DNA from: Pseudochelatococcus sp050946405
GTDB lineage: Bacteria; Pseudomonadota; Alphaproteobacteria; Rhizobiales; Beijerinckiaceae
Length of the DNA stretch: 64,000 bases
Reading direction: 5' to 3'
NCBI RefSeq assembly: GCF_050946405.1
Contig: NZ_JBMNUS010000001.1
Coordinates: forward strand, 434,001 to 498,000
Made by a program: the position numbers and the translations under genes. A model generated the notes under the pieces. The model made no database searches and was not told the DNA's origin. It saw only the letters and a list, made by a program, of their open reading frames with translations. Positions 26,830-36,302 of the stretch are shown here, in pieces; position 1 is the stretch's first letter, and each line of letters starts with the position of its first letter.

Positions 26830-27846
26830 ATGAGCTATGCGCTGAGCCTTCTGGATAAAAGCCCGTTGCAAAAGGGCGAGACCGCCGTCGAGGCGCTCGC
26901 GCGCACCGTGGCGCTGGCCCGCAAGGCGGAGCAGCTCGGCTATCGGCGCTTCTGGGTGGCGGAGCATCACAACAGCGCGGAGCTGGCAAGTCCTTCTCCC
27001 GAGCTGTTGGCGGCCTATCTGGCCGCCAACACGGCGCGGATCCGCATCGGCACCGGCGGCGTGATGTTGCAACACTACAGCGCCTACAAGGTGGCGGAAA
27101 ATTTCAAGCTGCTGGCCTCGCTCGCGCCGGGGCGCATCGATCTCGGCGTCGGCAAGGCGCCCGGCGGCCTGCCGCTGTCCACGCGGGCGCTGCAATGGCA
27201 TTACGATCAGGCGGGCAAGCCGGGTTTCGCGGAGCAGGTCGCCCAGATCGCGGCCTTCCTCGGCGAGGGATTCGAGGCGCCGCACCCGCTGGCGGGCGTG
27301 AAGGCGACGCCGGAAGTCGCCATCCCGCCGGAGCGGTTCCTGCTGGGCACCGGCGAGGACAGCGCGGCGCTCGCGGCGCGGCATGGCTGGGGCTTCGTGT
27401 ATGCCGCGCATCTCAATGGCGACGCCGCGCATCTCGAACGGGCGCTGGATGCCTATCGCGCCGGCGGCGGCGCGACGCCGATCATCGCGCTCGCCGCCAT
27501 CGTGGCGGAAGACCCGGCCGACATCGCCCCCCATATCACGGACAAGACCGTTTTCAGGGTGACGCTGAACGACGGGCGCAGCGTCAACGTCGGTTCGCGC
27601 GAAAGGGTCGAGAACTTTCTGCGCGAGGTCGGCGTAGACCCCGCGGATACGCAGGCCTATCGCGTGGCCGAGAACAGGCCCAGCATCCTCCACGGCACGC
27701 CGGACGCCGTGGAGCGGGAACTCGAAGCGCTCGGTGCGCGCTACGGCGTCCATGAATTCATCATCGACCTGCCGGTCGCGGATGAGGCCGTGCGCTTCGG
27801 AACCGCCGAGCTGCTGGCCCGCCGGCGGCTGGATTCCGCCGCCTGA
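26830..27846 (+). CDS. Luciferase-like FMN monooxygenase, MsnO8-type
   Basis: Flavin-dependent oxidoreductase of the bacterial luciferase superfamily, 338 aa. Hallmarks are the opening ALSLLDKSPLQKGETAVEAL, FWVAEHHN, the segment IRIGTGGVMLQHYSAYKVAE and APGRIDLGVGKAPGGLP. This subgroup is called MsnO8-like. Substrates are mostly unknown and reduced FMN must be supplied by a separate reductase. It is first in a rightward run with a second monooxygenase, an M20 amidohydrolase and cysteine synthase, which points to organosulfur breakdown. It is a paralogue of the gene at 57593. Confidence 0.85.
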   Translation: MSYALSLLDKSPLQKGETAVEALARTVALARKAEQLGYRRFWVAEHHNSAELASPSPELLAAYLAANTARIRIGTGGVMLQHYSAYKVAENFKLLASLAPGRIDLGVGKAPGGLPLSTRALQWHYDQAGKPGFAEQVAQIAAFLGEGFEAPHPLAGVKATPEVAIPPERFLLGTGEDSAALAARHGWGFVYAAHLNGDAAHLERALDAYRAGGGATPIIALAAIVAEDPADIAPHITDKTVFRVTLNDGRSVNVGSRERVENFLREVGVDPADTQAYRVAENRPSILHGTPDAVERELEALGARYGVHEFIIDLPVADEAVRFGTAELLARRRLDSAA

Positions 27847-27878
27847 AGCCCGGCGCCCGAACAAGGAGAATGATCATC

Positions 27879-29207
27879 ATGAGCGCACAACCGATCACCT
27901 TCGGTATCATGCTGCAAGGCCCCGGGGGCCATCTCAATTCGTGGCGGCACCCTTCCGGTCCCGCCGACGCCAGCGTGAACTTCGCGTTCTATGCCGCGAC
28001 CGCGCGCAAGGCCGAGGAGGCGGGCATCGCCTTCGCCTTCATCGCCGACGGTCTCTACATCAACGAAAAGTCGATCCCGCATTTTCTGAACCGCTTCGAG
28101 CCCATTTCCATCCTGTCGGCGTTGGCCGCCGTCACCAGCCGGATCGGCCTGGTGGGCACCATCTCCACTTCCTACAGCGATCCGTTCACCATCGCGCGTC
28201 AGCTCGCTTCGCTCGATCTCATCAGCGACGGCCGCGCCGGCTGGAATGTCGTCACCTCGCCGTTGGAGGGGAGCGCCGGCAATTACGGCCGTTCGCATCC
28301 CGAACACGGGCATCGCTACGAAATCGCCGACGAATATCTCGATGTCGTGAAGGGGTTGTGGGATTCGTGGGAAGACGACGCCTTCGTGCGTGACCGCGGG
28401 ACAGGCGTGTTCTTCGACAGGTCGAAGCTGCATGCCCTCGATCATCGCGGCAAGCATTTCTCGGTGTCGGGGCCGCTGAACATCGGGCGCTCGCGTCAGG
28501 GCCAGCCGGTGGTGTTCCAGGCGGGTTCGTCGGAATCCGGTATCCGTCTGGCGGGGCGGCATGCGGACGGCGTGTTCACCAACAATGTCTCGTTGGAGGA
28601 AAACCTTTCCTTTGCCGGCAAGGTGCGCGCCAGCGCCGTCGCCCGGGGGCGCGCGGCGGGCGACGTGAAGATTTTCCCCGGCGTCGGCCCGATCATCGGC
28701 GGCACGGACGAGGAGGCGGAGGCGAAGTATCAGGAGATCCGCAACCTCGTTTCCATCGATGAAGCATTGGCGTATATCGGCCGCTTCTTCAGCCATCACG
28801 ATTTCAGCGTCTATCCGCTGGACGAGCCGTTTCCCGATCTCGGCGACCTCGGCAGGAACGATTTCCGCTCCACCACCGACCGCATCAAGGCCAGGGCGAA
28901 GGAAAGCGGCAAGACATTGCGGGAAGTGGCGCTCGATGTCGCCACGCCGCGCACGGCCTTCATCGGCTCCGCCGAAAAGATCGCCGACGAGATCATCCGC
29001 TGGATCGACGCCGGCGCCGCCGACGGCTTCATCCTCGGCTTCCCGGTCATCGCCCAGGGGCTCGACGATTTTGTCGAGCACGTCATCCCCATCCTCGAAA
29101 AGCGCGGCCGATACCGCCGCGAGCAAACGGGCGACACGCTGCGCGCCCATCTCGGGCTGCCCCGGCGTGAAAGCCGTTATGCCGCGCCGGCTGTCGCGGC
29201 GGAATAG
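27879..29207 (+). CDS. Luciferase-like FMN monooxygenase, NtaA/SnaA/DszA-type
   Basis: About 442 aa, the length of the NtaA/SnaA/DszA group, whose members oxidise aminopolycarboxylates, organosulfur compounds or dimethyl sulfide. Recognised segments are VGTISTSYSDPFTIARQLASLD (family core), GRAGWNVVTS, HRYEIADEYLDVVKGLWDSW, HFSVSGPLNIGRSRQGQPV and VFQAGSSESG. ATG at 27879 is chosen, since AAGGAG lies about nine bases upstream; ATG 27870 is too close to it. It follows the first monooxygenase by 32 bp. Substrate probably an organosulfur compound, from context only. Confidence 0.87.
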   Translation: MSAQPITFGIMLQGPGGHLNSWRHPSGPADASVNFAFYAATARKAEEAGIAFAFIADGLYINEKSIPHFLNRFEPISILSALAAVTSRIGLVGTISTSYSDPFTIARQLASLDLISDGRAGWNVVTSPLEGSAGNYGRSHPEHGHRYEIADEYLDVVKGLWDSWEDDAFVRDRGTGVFFDRSKLHALDHRGKHFSVSGPLNIGRSRQGQPVVFQAGSSESGIRLAGRHADGVFTNNVSLEENLSFAGKVRASAVARGRAAGDVKIFPGVGPIIGGTDEEAEAKYQEIRNLVSIDEALAYIGRFFSHHDFSVYPLDEPFPDLGDLGRNDFRSTTDRIKARAKESGKTLREVALDVATPRTAFIGSAEKIADEIIRWIDAGAADGFILGFPVIAQGLDDFVEHVIPILEKRGRYRREQTGDTLRAHLGLPRRESRYAAPAVAAE

Positions 29208-29219
29208 AAGGATCGGGAC

Positions 29220-30413
29220 ATGAGCCGGCAAGCCGAAGCGCCCGCGACGGGCGTCAACGACCAGGTGGAACAGGGCATCCTTGCTTTCATCGACGAATTC
29301 GTCGCCCTGCGGCGGGACCTGCACACGCATCCCGAACTGGCGTTCGAGGAGGTGCGCACGGCGGGCATCGTCGCGCAACTGCTCGCGTCGTGGGGTTATG
29401 AGGTGACGACCGGCGTCGGCGGCACGGGCGTCGTGGGCACCCTGAAACGGGGCGATGGCGCGCGCAGCATCGCCATTCGCGCCGACATGGACGCCCTGCC
29501 CATTCACGAGGCGACGGGCCTGCCCTACGCCAGCGAGACGCCCGGCGTCATGCACGCGTGCGGCCATGACGGACACACCACGATCCTGCTGGCCGCGGCG
29601 CGTTATCTGGCTGAAAGCGGCCGCTTTTCCGGCACGCTGAACCTTGTTTTCCAGCCGGCGGAGGAGCTGGGGCGCGGCGCGCGGCGCATGCTGAACGACG
29701 GCCTGTTCGAGCGCTTTCCCAGCGACGCCGTTTTCGGCCTGCACAATTGGCCGGGCGAGCCCGAAGGCCAGTTCGGCTTCGTCGACGGGCCGGCGATGGC
29801 CTCCATCGACTACGCGCGCATCACGGTGACGGGCAAGGGCGGGCATGGCGCGGCGCCGCATCTGGCCGTCGATCCGGTGGTGGCGAGCGCCGCCATCGTG
29901 CTGGCGTTGCAGAGCGTCGTGGCGCGCAGCATCAATCCGCTCGACACGGCGGTCGTCACCGTCGGCTCCATCCACGGCGGGCAGGCGGCCAATGTCATTC
30001 CCGAAAGCGTGGAGCTTACCCTGACGGCGCGCGCCTATGACAAGGGCGTGCGCGACCGCATCAAGGAACGCATCACGGCGCTTGCCGAGGCGCAGGCGGC
30101 GAGTTTCGGCGCGACGGCCGCCGTCGAATACCGCAACGGCTTTCCTCCCGTGATCAATCATGCCGCCGAGACGCATTTCGCGCGCTCCGTCGCCGTCGAC
30201 GCATTCGGCCCCGCCCGTGTCGCCGAAACCTTCACCCCGCGCACGGCGAGCGAGGATTTCGCCTATCTGTTGCAGGCGCGGCCGGGCAGCTACCTGTTCA
30301 TCGGCAACGGCGACAGCGCGCCCCTGCACAGCCCGAACTACAATTTCAACGACGCGCTGCTGGCGCCCGCGGCTGTCTACTGGGCGCGTCTGGCGCAGGC
30401 CTATCTGTCATGA
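29220..30413 (+). CDS. M20-family amidohydrolase
   Basis: Zinc-dependent amidohydrolase (M20D; hippurate/IAA-amino acid hydrolase type), 397 aa. Metal-site motifs are HTHPELAFEE, RADMDALPI, MHACGHDGHT, QPAEELGRGA and the distal SEDFAYLL. It removes acyl groups from N-acyl amino acids. In Bacillus, relatives beside luciferase-like monooxygenases de-acetylate N-acetyl-S-alkyl-cysteines, and the same pairing here suggests a similar job. It lies 12 bp after the monooxygenase gene, with GAAGGA before the ATG. Confidence 0.88.
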   Translation: MSRQAEAPATGVNDQVEQGILAFIDEFVALRRDLHTHPELAFEEVRTAGIVAQLLASWGYEVTTGVGGTGVVGTLKRGDGARSIAIRADMDALPIHEATGLPYASETPGVMHACGHDGHTTILLAAARYLAESGRFSGTLNLVFQPAEELGRGARRMLNDGLFERFPSDAVFGLHNWPGEPEGQFGFVDGPAMASIDYARITVTGKGGHGAAPHLAVDPVVASAAIVLALQSVVARSINPLDTAVVTVGSIHGGQAANVIPESVELTLTARAYDKGVRDRIKERITALAEAQAASFGATAAVEYRNGFPPVINHAAETHFARSVAVDAFGPARVAETFTPRTASEDFAYLLQARPGSYLFIGNGDSAPLHSPNYNFNDALLAPAAVYWARLAQAYLS

Positions 30414-30451
30414 TGGCTTGAGACGCCGCCGTTCTTGCTGGAGATCGTATT

Positions 30452-31408
30452 GTGGGCAAAATATACAATAATTTCGCGGAGCTTGTCGGCAATACGCCGC
30501 TTCTGGAGCTTCACAAGATCAGGAAGAGCCGTCAACTGCGGCCGCGCCTTCTGGCCAAGATCGAGTATCTGAACCCGGCCGGCAGCATCAAGGATCGCAC
30601 GGCGTGGTCCATCATCCGCGAGGGTGAGCGGAGCGGCAGGCTGAAACCCGGCGATCTGCTGGTCGACATCACGAGCGGCAACACCGGTATCGGTCTCGCC
30701 GCCGTCGCGGCGTCGCGCGGCTATCGGTCCAAGTTCTATCTGCGCAACATCATCAGCCCGGACAAGATCAACATTCTTCGCCAGTATGGCGCGGAGGTGG
30801 TGCTGATCGACAACAGGGAATTTCTGGAGCCCAACGCGATCGAGGACATTCTGGCGAGAATTCAGCGCGAGAACCCCGGCGCGTTCTTCACCGACCAGCG
30901 GGGCAATCCCGCCAATCCGCTCATTCATCTGGAGACGACCGGTCCCGAAATCTGGCGCGACACCGATGGCGCGGTGGATATTCTTGTCGGCGCGGTGGGC
31001 ACGGGCGGCACCATCTCCGGCACCGGCCGCTTCCTGAAGGAGCGGAAGCCCGGCGTGAAGGTCGTCGTCGCCGAGCCCACCGCCGATTCTTTGCCGACGA
31101 AGGAAAATCCCCATGCGGAAGGCATCGAAGGTGTTCACAAGGTGACGGAGGTGGAGGAGGGGCGTCTTCCCGACAATTTCGACGCGAGCGTGGTCGACGA
31201 GGTGATCGCCGTGAACACCGCCGATGCGCGCGCGACGGCGCAGATATTCGCCAGGGAGGAGGGCATTCTGGCGGGAACGTCTGCCGGCTCGATCCTTCAT
31301 GCCACCCTGCAACTCGCCGAGCGGCCCGAGAATGCCGACAAGACGTTCGTCATCATCGTGCCCGACAGCGGCGAGCGATACCTGTCCCCGCCCGTCGCCC
31401 TCGCGTGA
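30452..31408 (+). CDS. cysK: Cysteine synthase (O-acetylserine sulfhydrylase)
   Basis: PLP enzyme joining sulfide and O-acetylserine to give cysteine, 318 aa. K47 in NPAGSIKDR is the PLP lysine. TSGNTGIGLA binds the substrate carboxylate and VGAVGTGGTISG the phosphate. The tail IVPDSGERYLS is typical of CysK. GTG at 30452 is the start. It is fourth in the run, so sulfide or sulfite released by the upstream enzymes could be fixed here. Fold-type II relatives exist, so CysM-like use of another sulfur donor cannot be excluded. Confidence 0.9.
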   Translation: MGKIYNNFAELVGNTPLLELHKIRKSRQLRPRLLAKIEYLNPAGSIKDRTAWSIIREGERSGRLKPGDLLVDITSGNTGIGLAAVAASRGYRSKFYLRNIISPDKINILRQYGAEVVLIDNREFLEPNAIEDILARIQRENPGAFFTDQRGNPANPLIHLETTGPEIWRDTDGAVDILVGAVGTGGTISGTGRFLKERKPGVKVVVAEPTADSLPTKENPHAEGIEGVHKVTEVEEGRLPDNFDASVVDEVIAVNTADARATAQIFAREEGILAGTSAGSILHATLQLAERPENADKTFVIIVPDSGERYLSPPVALA

Positions 31409-31524
31409 GCATTGGAAAGACGGGGAGCGTTTACGGATCGCCGCGACGCGTCCGATGCGCCGCGGAGCCGCTCCCGCTTCCCGCGTGAAAGATCGTTCCC
31501 GGCCCAGTGAAAGGTGAGTTTCGG

Positions 31525-32715
31525 ATGAGTGCTCCTGAGCGGTGGAAGAAGGAAACGTCGCCCGGGATCGTCGTGGTCGGCGCCGGCGTGCTCGGGCTGG
31601 CGATCGCGACCGCGCTCGCCGCCAAAGGCGCGAACGTCACGGTCGTCGACAAGGGCGCGCCGGTCGGCGGCACATCCGGCACGAGCTTCGCCTGGGTCAA
31701 TTCCAACGGCAAGGCGCCGCATGCCTATCATGCGCTCAATGCAGAGGGTCTGAGGCGGCATGCCGCGTGGCAGCGGGATCTGCCGCCAGCGCTGCAATGG
31801 TTCCGGCGCGCAGGCGCATTCGAATGGGCCGGCGGCGGCGCTTTCGCGGAGCTGGAACGGCGCGTGAAGGTGTTGCAGGCGATCGGCTATGCCGCCGATA
31901 TCGTCGAGGCGGAGCAGGCCCGCAGGGCCAATCCCGGCCTTCGCGTGCCCGGCGATGTCGTCGCGGCCTTTTCGGAGGAAGGGTATGTCGAGGTCGCGCG
32001 TTTTGCCGCATGGGCGCTGCTGAAGCTGCGAGACGCGGGCGCGCGGCTGGCCTTCGGTCAGGCCGTCGCGCGGATCGGGCCGGCGGCCGGCGGCGTTTCC
32101 CTGTGGCTGGAGAACGGCGAGGAAATCGCGGCGGACCGTCTGGTGCTGGCCACGGGGCGCTGGACCCGCCCGACGCTGCATGAACTGGGCTATGATTTCG
32201 CTGCGCCCGATCCATTGGCGTCAGGGGTCCGCGTCCGCAGTCTTCTGGCTTACACCGCAGCCCTGCCGGTGCAATTGCAGAGCCTGATCTTCACCGATCG
32301 GCTGAATCTTCGCCCCGACGGTGGCGGCCGGCTGGTTCTGCAATCAGCGGAACTGGACGCTTTCCTCGCCGACGAAAGCGAGATCGCGGCCAACGGAGCC
32401 TTCGCGCAGGAGTTCCGCAGGCGGCTTGGAGACTTGCTGCCGTTTCTGCCGCATGACGCCATTCGGGAACTGCGGATCGGCCGGCGGTCGCTCACCGACG
32501 ACAGGCTTCCGGCCATCGGCTGGATCGACGGCAGCATCTATCTGGCTGTCACGCATAGCGGCGTCACCCTGGCCCCGGTTATCGCCGATATCGCCGCCGC
32601 CGAAATTCTGGCGGAAGAAGAGAGCGACGCGCTGGCCGACTTTCGCCCCCGCCGCTTGCTCAATCCCGCGCAGGCGGTTGCCAAACGAACCTCCGCGCTT
32701 CATTCCGCGCAATAG
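31525..32715 (+). CDS. FAD-dependent oxidoreductase (DAO/DadA family)
   Basis: About 396 aa. The N-terminal dinucleotide fold IVVVGAGVLGLAIATALAAKG is followed by an acidic residue in VTVVDKG; later come VLATGRWTRP and the C-terminal FAD segment GWIDGSIYLAVTHSGVTLAP. This is the D-amino-acid dehydrogenase/glycine oxidase group. The ATG at 31525 is preceded by an AGGTGAG. It is about 115 bp after cysK in the same direction and may belong to the same transcript. Oxidation of an amine or D-amino acid is expected; the actual substrate is unknown. Confidence 0.82.
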   Translation: MSAPERWKKETSPGIVVVGAGVLGLAIATALAAKGANVTVVDKGAPVGGTSGTSFAWVNSNGKAPHAYHALNAEGLRRHAAWQRDLPPALQWFRRAGAFEWAGGGAFAELERRVKVLQAIGYAADIVEAEQARRANPGLRVPGDVVAAFSEEGYVEVARFAAWALLKLRDAGARLAFGQAVARIGPAAGGVSLWLENGEEIAADRLVLATGRWTRPTLHELGYDFAAPDPLASGVRVRSLLAYTAALPVQLQSLIFTDRLNLRPDGGGRLVLQSAELDAFLADESEIAANGAFAQEFRRRLGDLLPFLPHDAIRELRIGRRSLTDDRLPAIGWIDGSIYLAVTHSGVTLAPVIADIAAAEILAEEESDALADFRPRRLLNPAQAVAKRTSALHSAQ

Positions 32716-33211
32716 GACGAAGAGTTTCCTCGCGAAAGCGTATTCCGGCGCATGTCCGGCGTCGATCGCGGGAGCGCGAACACAACCATCGGGTCGCCGT
32801 CCAACGCGAAAGCCCTTTGCATCGAGCCGGAGAACGCGCCCCTTTCGGCTCGATGATTTCGAGCGGCAGGCGTTCATATGCAATCGCGCCGTCACTCTAT
32901 CCATCTGTTTGCGCATGCATTTGCAGGCCCGGCACCACAACGCAAACTTTCCGCCCGCCCGAATGCCGCCTGCTCTCGTGGTTGAGAATACAGCCCACGA
33001 ACACGCTGGAATATGTCCTGTTCAGATTGAAACAGGACATATTCCAAATTTCTTGCCTTGAGCGAATGCTGATCGTTCAAACGATTCCGCTTGAATGCAC
33101 GCCGCTCTAAAAACGCGATGGACAAAGGTCCGGCGCTTGACCGATATTTATCCATATAATATATATATTTTATAGAAAGAATCATATTTCCAATAGCGGA
33201 CAGGTATCCAT
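32716..33211. other. Gap of about 500 bp with hairpins and a composite repeat
   Basis: No gene seen. A 9-bp hairpin (ATCGAGCCG 32821-32829, CGGCTCGAT 32846-32854) may end the upstream operon. The composite hairpin repeat occupies 33008-33109. The last 70 bp are A+T-rich (TATATA near 33157-33170) and probably include the promoter of the solute-binding protein gene. Confidence 0.45.
33008..33109 (-). repeat. Composite hairpin repeat, inverted copy
   Basis: A perfect 15-bp stem (33008-33022 with 33031-33045, 8-nt loop) is joined to a GAGCG...CGCTC palindromic part at 33060-33107. Read on the minus strand it aligns with the copies at 26522 and 57458. Stem sequences differ between copies while pairing is kept. 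Confidence 0.65.
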
Positions 33212-34858
33212 ATGACGACGATCGATAAACGGGGGCGTGGCTTCAGCCGGCGGAAGCTGGCGTTCTTCAGCGCGGTCGGACTGATGGTCGCGGCCTCGCT
33301 CGGGCCGGCTGCCGCGCAGCAAACCGGCGGTGACGGGCGTGTCGCGGGCGGGACGCTGCGCGTCTACACCGAAGGGTTTTCGGTCGATCCCCGGCAGTCA
33401 TGGAGCACCGCGGCCCATGCCCTCACGGACTCGCTGGTCGATCGCAATCCCGACACGCTGGAATTCGTGCCGTGGCTGGCGGAATCCTGGAAGGTCAACG
33501 AAGACGCGACGGAATACACCTTCACCCTGCGGGAGGGTGTGACCTTCTCGAACGGCGACGTGCTTGACTCCAGGGTGGTCAAGGCGAATTTCGATGGCGC
33601 CGTCGCGGATCTGAAGGCCGGCGGCGGGTGGTATATCCGCGGCGTGTTCGATCATTATGTCGGGACGGAAATCATCGACGACCGCACCTTCAAGGTGAAG
33701 TTCTCGGTCGGCAACGGGCCGTTCCTCGCGAATGTCTCCACCGACCAGCTCGGCATCATTCACCCGGACGATTTCAAGAAGACGCTCGACGAGCGCAAGA
33801 ATTACGGCATCGTCGGGACGGGGCCGTTCGTGATCAAGAGCGTGACGCCGCGCGCCGCGCTGCGGCTCGACCGCCGGGACGACTACAACTGGTCCAGCAA
33901 GCTGGCGCGGCATCAGGGGCCGGCGAGCATCGAGGCCGTGGAACTCACGGTCGTGCCGGAGCGCGGCACCCGCGAAGGCGCGCTGCAATCGGGCGAGGCC
34001 GATCTCATCACCGTTCCGACGCCGGAAGGCGTCGTCCAGTTGCCCCGGCTCGGCTACAAGGTGGCCTGGCGGCAGCAGACGGGGCTGGGCAAGAGCCTCA
34101 ACGTCAATTTCAAGTCGGACAAGCTCAATCAGCTCGAATTGCGGCAGGCGGTCCTGAAGGCGATCGATCGCAAGGAGCTTTCCGATCTCGTCGCCGGGCC
34201 GGCCTCGCGCGCCGCGGGCAGCATCCTCGCGTCGTCGACTTTCGGCTATCACGACTTCTCCGGCGACCTTCTCGCTTATGACCCGGAAGGAGCGAAGAAG
34301 CTGCTGGACAGCATCGGCTGGGTCGTGAAGGAAAGCGGTTTTCGCGAGCGCGACGGCAAGCGCCTGACGCTCAACCTGGTGTGGGACGACAGCCACACGA
34401 CCGAGGAGTTCGTGACCCTTCTCAGGGATCAGTTCGCGCGCGTGGGCATCGAGCTTACGCTGACGTTCAGGAAGATCTCCCAGGCCAGCGCCGATTTCCG
34501 GGAAGGGAAGTTCGATTTCTGGTACCAGAACGGCACGCGCGCCGACCCCGACGTGCTGCGCAAGACCTACTCCAACGCGGGCGCCGCTCTCGACGCCACG
34601 GTGCGCTACGGCGACAGCGCCGAGGTGACGGGCAGCACCGAGCTGGAGGAAGTGTTGCAGGCGACCAATACCGTCGCCGACTCTCCCGAGCGCGCCGAAC
34701 TCGTCAAGAAGGCGCAGGAAATCCTGATCAAATACGCATTCAGGATTCCCGTCGAGGACAACCCTCAGGTGGTGATCGCGACGGCGAAGGATCTTGAGGG
34801 CCTGCGGTTCAGCCCTCTCGGCGAGCCTGTTTTCTATGACATCTGGCTGAAGCGGTGA
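33212..34858 (+). CDS. ABC transporter solute-binding protein, peptide/opine/nickel class (SBP_bac_5)
   Basis: Periplasmic binding protein, 548 aa, typical of the DppA/OppA cluster C group. A Tat-like N-terminus (FSRRKLAFFSA) leads to cleavage near AAAQQ at residue 36. Recognised segments are WLAESWKVNEDATEYTFTLR, VKANFDGAV, YGIVGTGPFVIKS, LRQAVLKAIDRKEL and the C-terminal EDNPQVVIATAKDLEG. A hairpin terminator follows at once, so this gene can be made in excess over the permease genes. Ligand unknown; peptides or S-containing conjugates are plausible given the flanking monooxygenase genes. Confidence 0.9.
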   Translation: MTTIDKRGRGFSRRKLAFFSAVGLMVAASLGPAAAQQTGGDGRVAGGTLRVYTEGFSVDPRQSWSTAAHALTDSLVDRNPDTLEFVPWLAESWKVNEDATEYTFTLREGVTFSNGDVLDSRVVKANFDGAVADLKAGGGWYIRGVFDHYVGTEIIDDRTFKVKFSVGNGPFLANVSTDQLGIIHPDDFKKTLDERKNYGIVGTGPFVIKSVTPRAALRLDRRDDYNWSSKLARHQGPASIEAVELTVVPERGTREGALQSGEADLITVPTPEGVVQLPRLGYKVAWRQQTGLGKSLNVNFKSDKLNQLELRQAVLKAIDRKELSDLVAGPASRAAGSILASSTFGYHDFSGDLLAYDPEGAKKLLDSIGWVVKESGFRERDGKRLTLNLVWDDSHTTEEFVTLLRDQFARVGIELTLTFRKISQASADFREGKFDFWYQNGTRADPDVLRKTYSNAGAALDATVRYGDSAEVTGSTELEEVLQATNTVADSPERAELVKKAQEILIKYAFRIPVEDNPQVVIATAKDLEGLRFSPLGEPVFYDIWLKR

Positions 34859-34866
34859 TCCGACCC

Positions 34867-34893
34867 GCCGCGCCCGTCCCGGACGGGCGCGGC
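34867..34893 (+). terminator. Terminator/attenuator after the solute-binding protein gene
   Basis: An 11-bp G+C stem (34867-34877 with 34883-34893), loop CCCGG, followed by TTT. It begins 8 bp past the stop and precedes further genes of the same operon, so partial read-through is expected. Confidence 0.65.
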
Positions 34894-34960
34894 TTTGCAA
34901 CGGCAACGTGACGGACCCGCACGCTTTGGCTCGTCCGCATTTTCCTCAGGAAGACGGCAA

Positions 34961-36268
34961 ATGACCAGCACCGAAGGCAGGCAGATCAAGTTTGGCTATC
35001 ATTTGGCTCCGCAATACGGCTGGGCGCATTCGCAGGAAGAAGCCTATGCGCCCTATGAGGCGGAGCCGCTCATCAAGGTGGCGCAAAAGGCGGAAGAGGC
35101 GCTGATCGATGCGCTTTTCCGGGCGGACGGCTTCAGCTTCACGCCGGATAACGCGAGCAAGTTCCGCTACGGCTCGCTCGATCCGCTGCTGGCGTTCTCG
35201 GCGGTCGCCGCCGCCACGAAGCGCATCGGCCTGGTCGCGACCGCCTCCACCACCTTCAACGAGCCCTATGTGGTTGCGCGCCAGGTGCTGTCGCTCGATC
35301 ATCTCTCGCGCGGGCGCGCGGGATGGAACGCCGTGACGTCGTTTCAGGGGGAGCGGGCTTTCGGCGCCGAGCCGATCCCCGACCAGACGGTCCGCTATGA
35401 GCGCGCGGAGGAGTTCCTTCAGGTCGTGCACGGCTTCTGGTCGAGCTGGGACGGCGATGCGCTGGTGCTCGACAAATCCAGCGGCAAGTTCGCCGATCCC
35501 GCCAAGGTGAAGTCGTTCGCCTTCCGCGGGCGCTTCTTCGATGTCGAGGCGACGAGCCCGTTGCCGCCTTCCCCGCAGGGCGGGCCGGTGCAGTTTCAGG
35601 CGGGTGCCTCCGCCGAGGGCAAGCAGTTCGCTGCGCGCTTCGCGGAAGCCATTTTCTCGGCCTCTCCCGACATCGATCATGCGCGCTCGATCTATGCGGA
35701 GTTGAAATCGCTCGTCGGCGCGGAAGGACGCGATCCCGACAAATTCCTGATCCTCCCCGGCGCCTCGTTCGTGCTCGGCGAGACCCATGAGGAAGCCGAG
35801 GAAATCTATCGCGGCATCACCGCCGATCTCGATTTCAAGCTGGGGCGGCGGGGCGTCGAGAGCTATTTCGGCGGCGTCGACCTCTCCGGCGTCGATCTCG
35901 ACGAGCCGATCCCGCCGCATCTGGTGCCGGCGGATACTTCCGTGCTGCACCGCCGGCGCAGCCGGGCGGAATTGCTGAAGGGTGTGGCGGTGAAGCCCGG
36001 CAATACGTTGCGCGACGTCATCCGCACGTTTCTCATCAGCGACGGCGGGCATTTCCTCACCGTGCAATCATATGACGGCGCGGCCGACGTGCTGGAAGAG
36101 TGGTTCCGCACGGGCGCGGCGGACGGCTTCGTGCTCTCGTTCCCGGCGCGCGGCGAGCAGTTCGACAAGTTCATCGAGCATGTCATCCCGCGTCTTCAGG
36201 ATCGGGGGCTCTACCGGCGCGCCTATGAGGGATCGACGCTCAGGGAGAACCTCGGGCTGGCGTCCTGA
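34961..36268 (+). CDS. Luciferase-like FMN monooxygenase, NtaA/SnaA/DszA-type
   Basis: About 435 aa. It has VATASTTFNEPYVVARQVLSLD (family core), GRAGWNAVTSFQGERAFG, FLQVVHGFWSSWDGDAL and QFQAGASAEGKQFAARFAEAIF (core split). It is inserted between the solute-binding protein and the permeases, which argues that its substrate is what the transporter brings in. ATG at 34961 has AGGAAG upstream. Substrate likely an organosulfur or other heteroatom compound. Confidence 0.86.
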   Translation: MTSTEGRQIKFGYHLAPQYGWAHSQEEAYAPYEAEPLIKVAQKAEEALIDALFRADGFSFTPDNASKFRYGSLDPLLAFSAVAAATKRIGLVATASTTFNEPYVVARQVLSLDHLSRGRAGWNAVTSFQGERAFGAEPIPDQTVRYERAEEFLQVVHGFWSSWDGDALVLDKSSGKFADPAKVKSFAFRGRFFDVEATSPLPPSPQGGPVQFQAGASAEGKQFAARFAEAIFSASPDIDHARSIYAELKSLVGAEGRDPDKFLILPGASFVLGETHEEAEEIYRGITADLDFKLGRRGVESYFGGVDLSGVDLDEPIPPHLVPADTSVLHRRRSRAELLKGVAVKPGNTLRDVIRTFLISDGGHFLTVQSYDGAADVLEEWFRTGAADGFVLSFPARGEQFDKFIEHVIPRLQDRGLYRRAYEGSTLRENLGLAS

Positions 36269-36302
36269 CGATCGTTCCACGACAACTTCCGGCGGATGAC
36301 AG

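Noticed and set aside
27741..30329. Long antisense frame across the monooxygenase and M20 genes
   Set aside because: Lies opposite clearly recognisable genes; no motifs or ribosome site.
26522..33109. CRISPR-like or insertion-sequence interpretation of the repeats
   Set aside because: Copies are dispersed, single, without spacers, transposase or target duplications; palindromic intergenic elements fit better.
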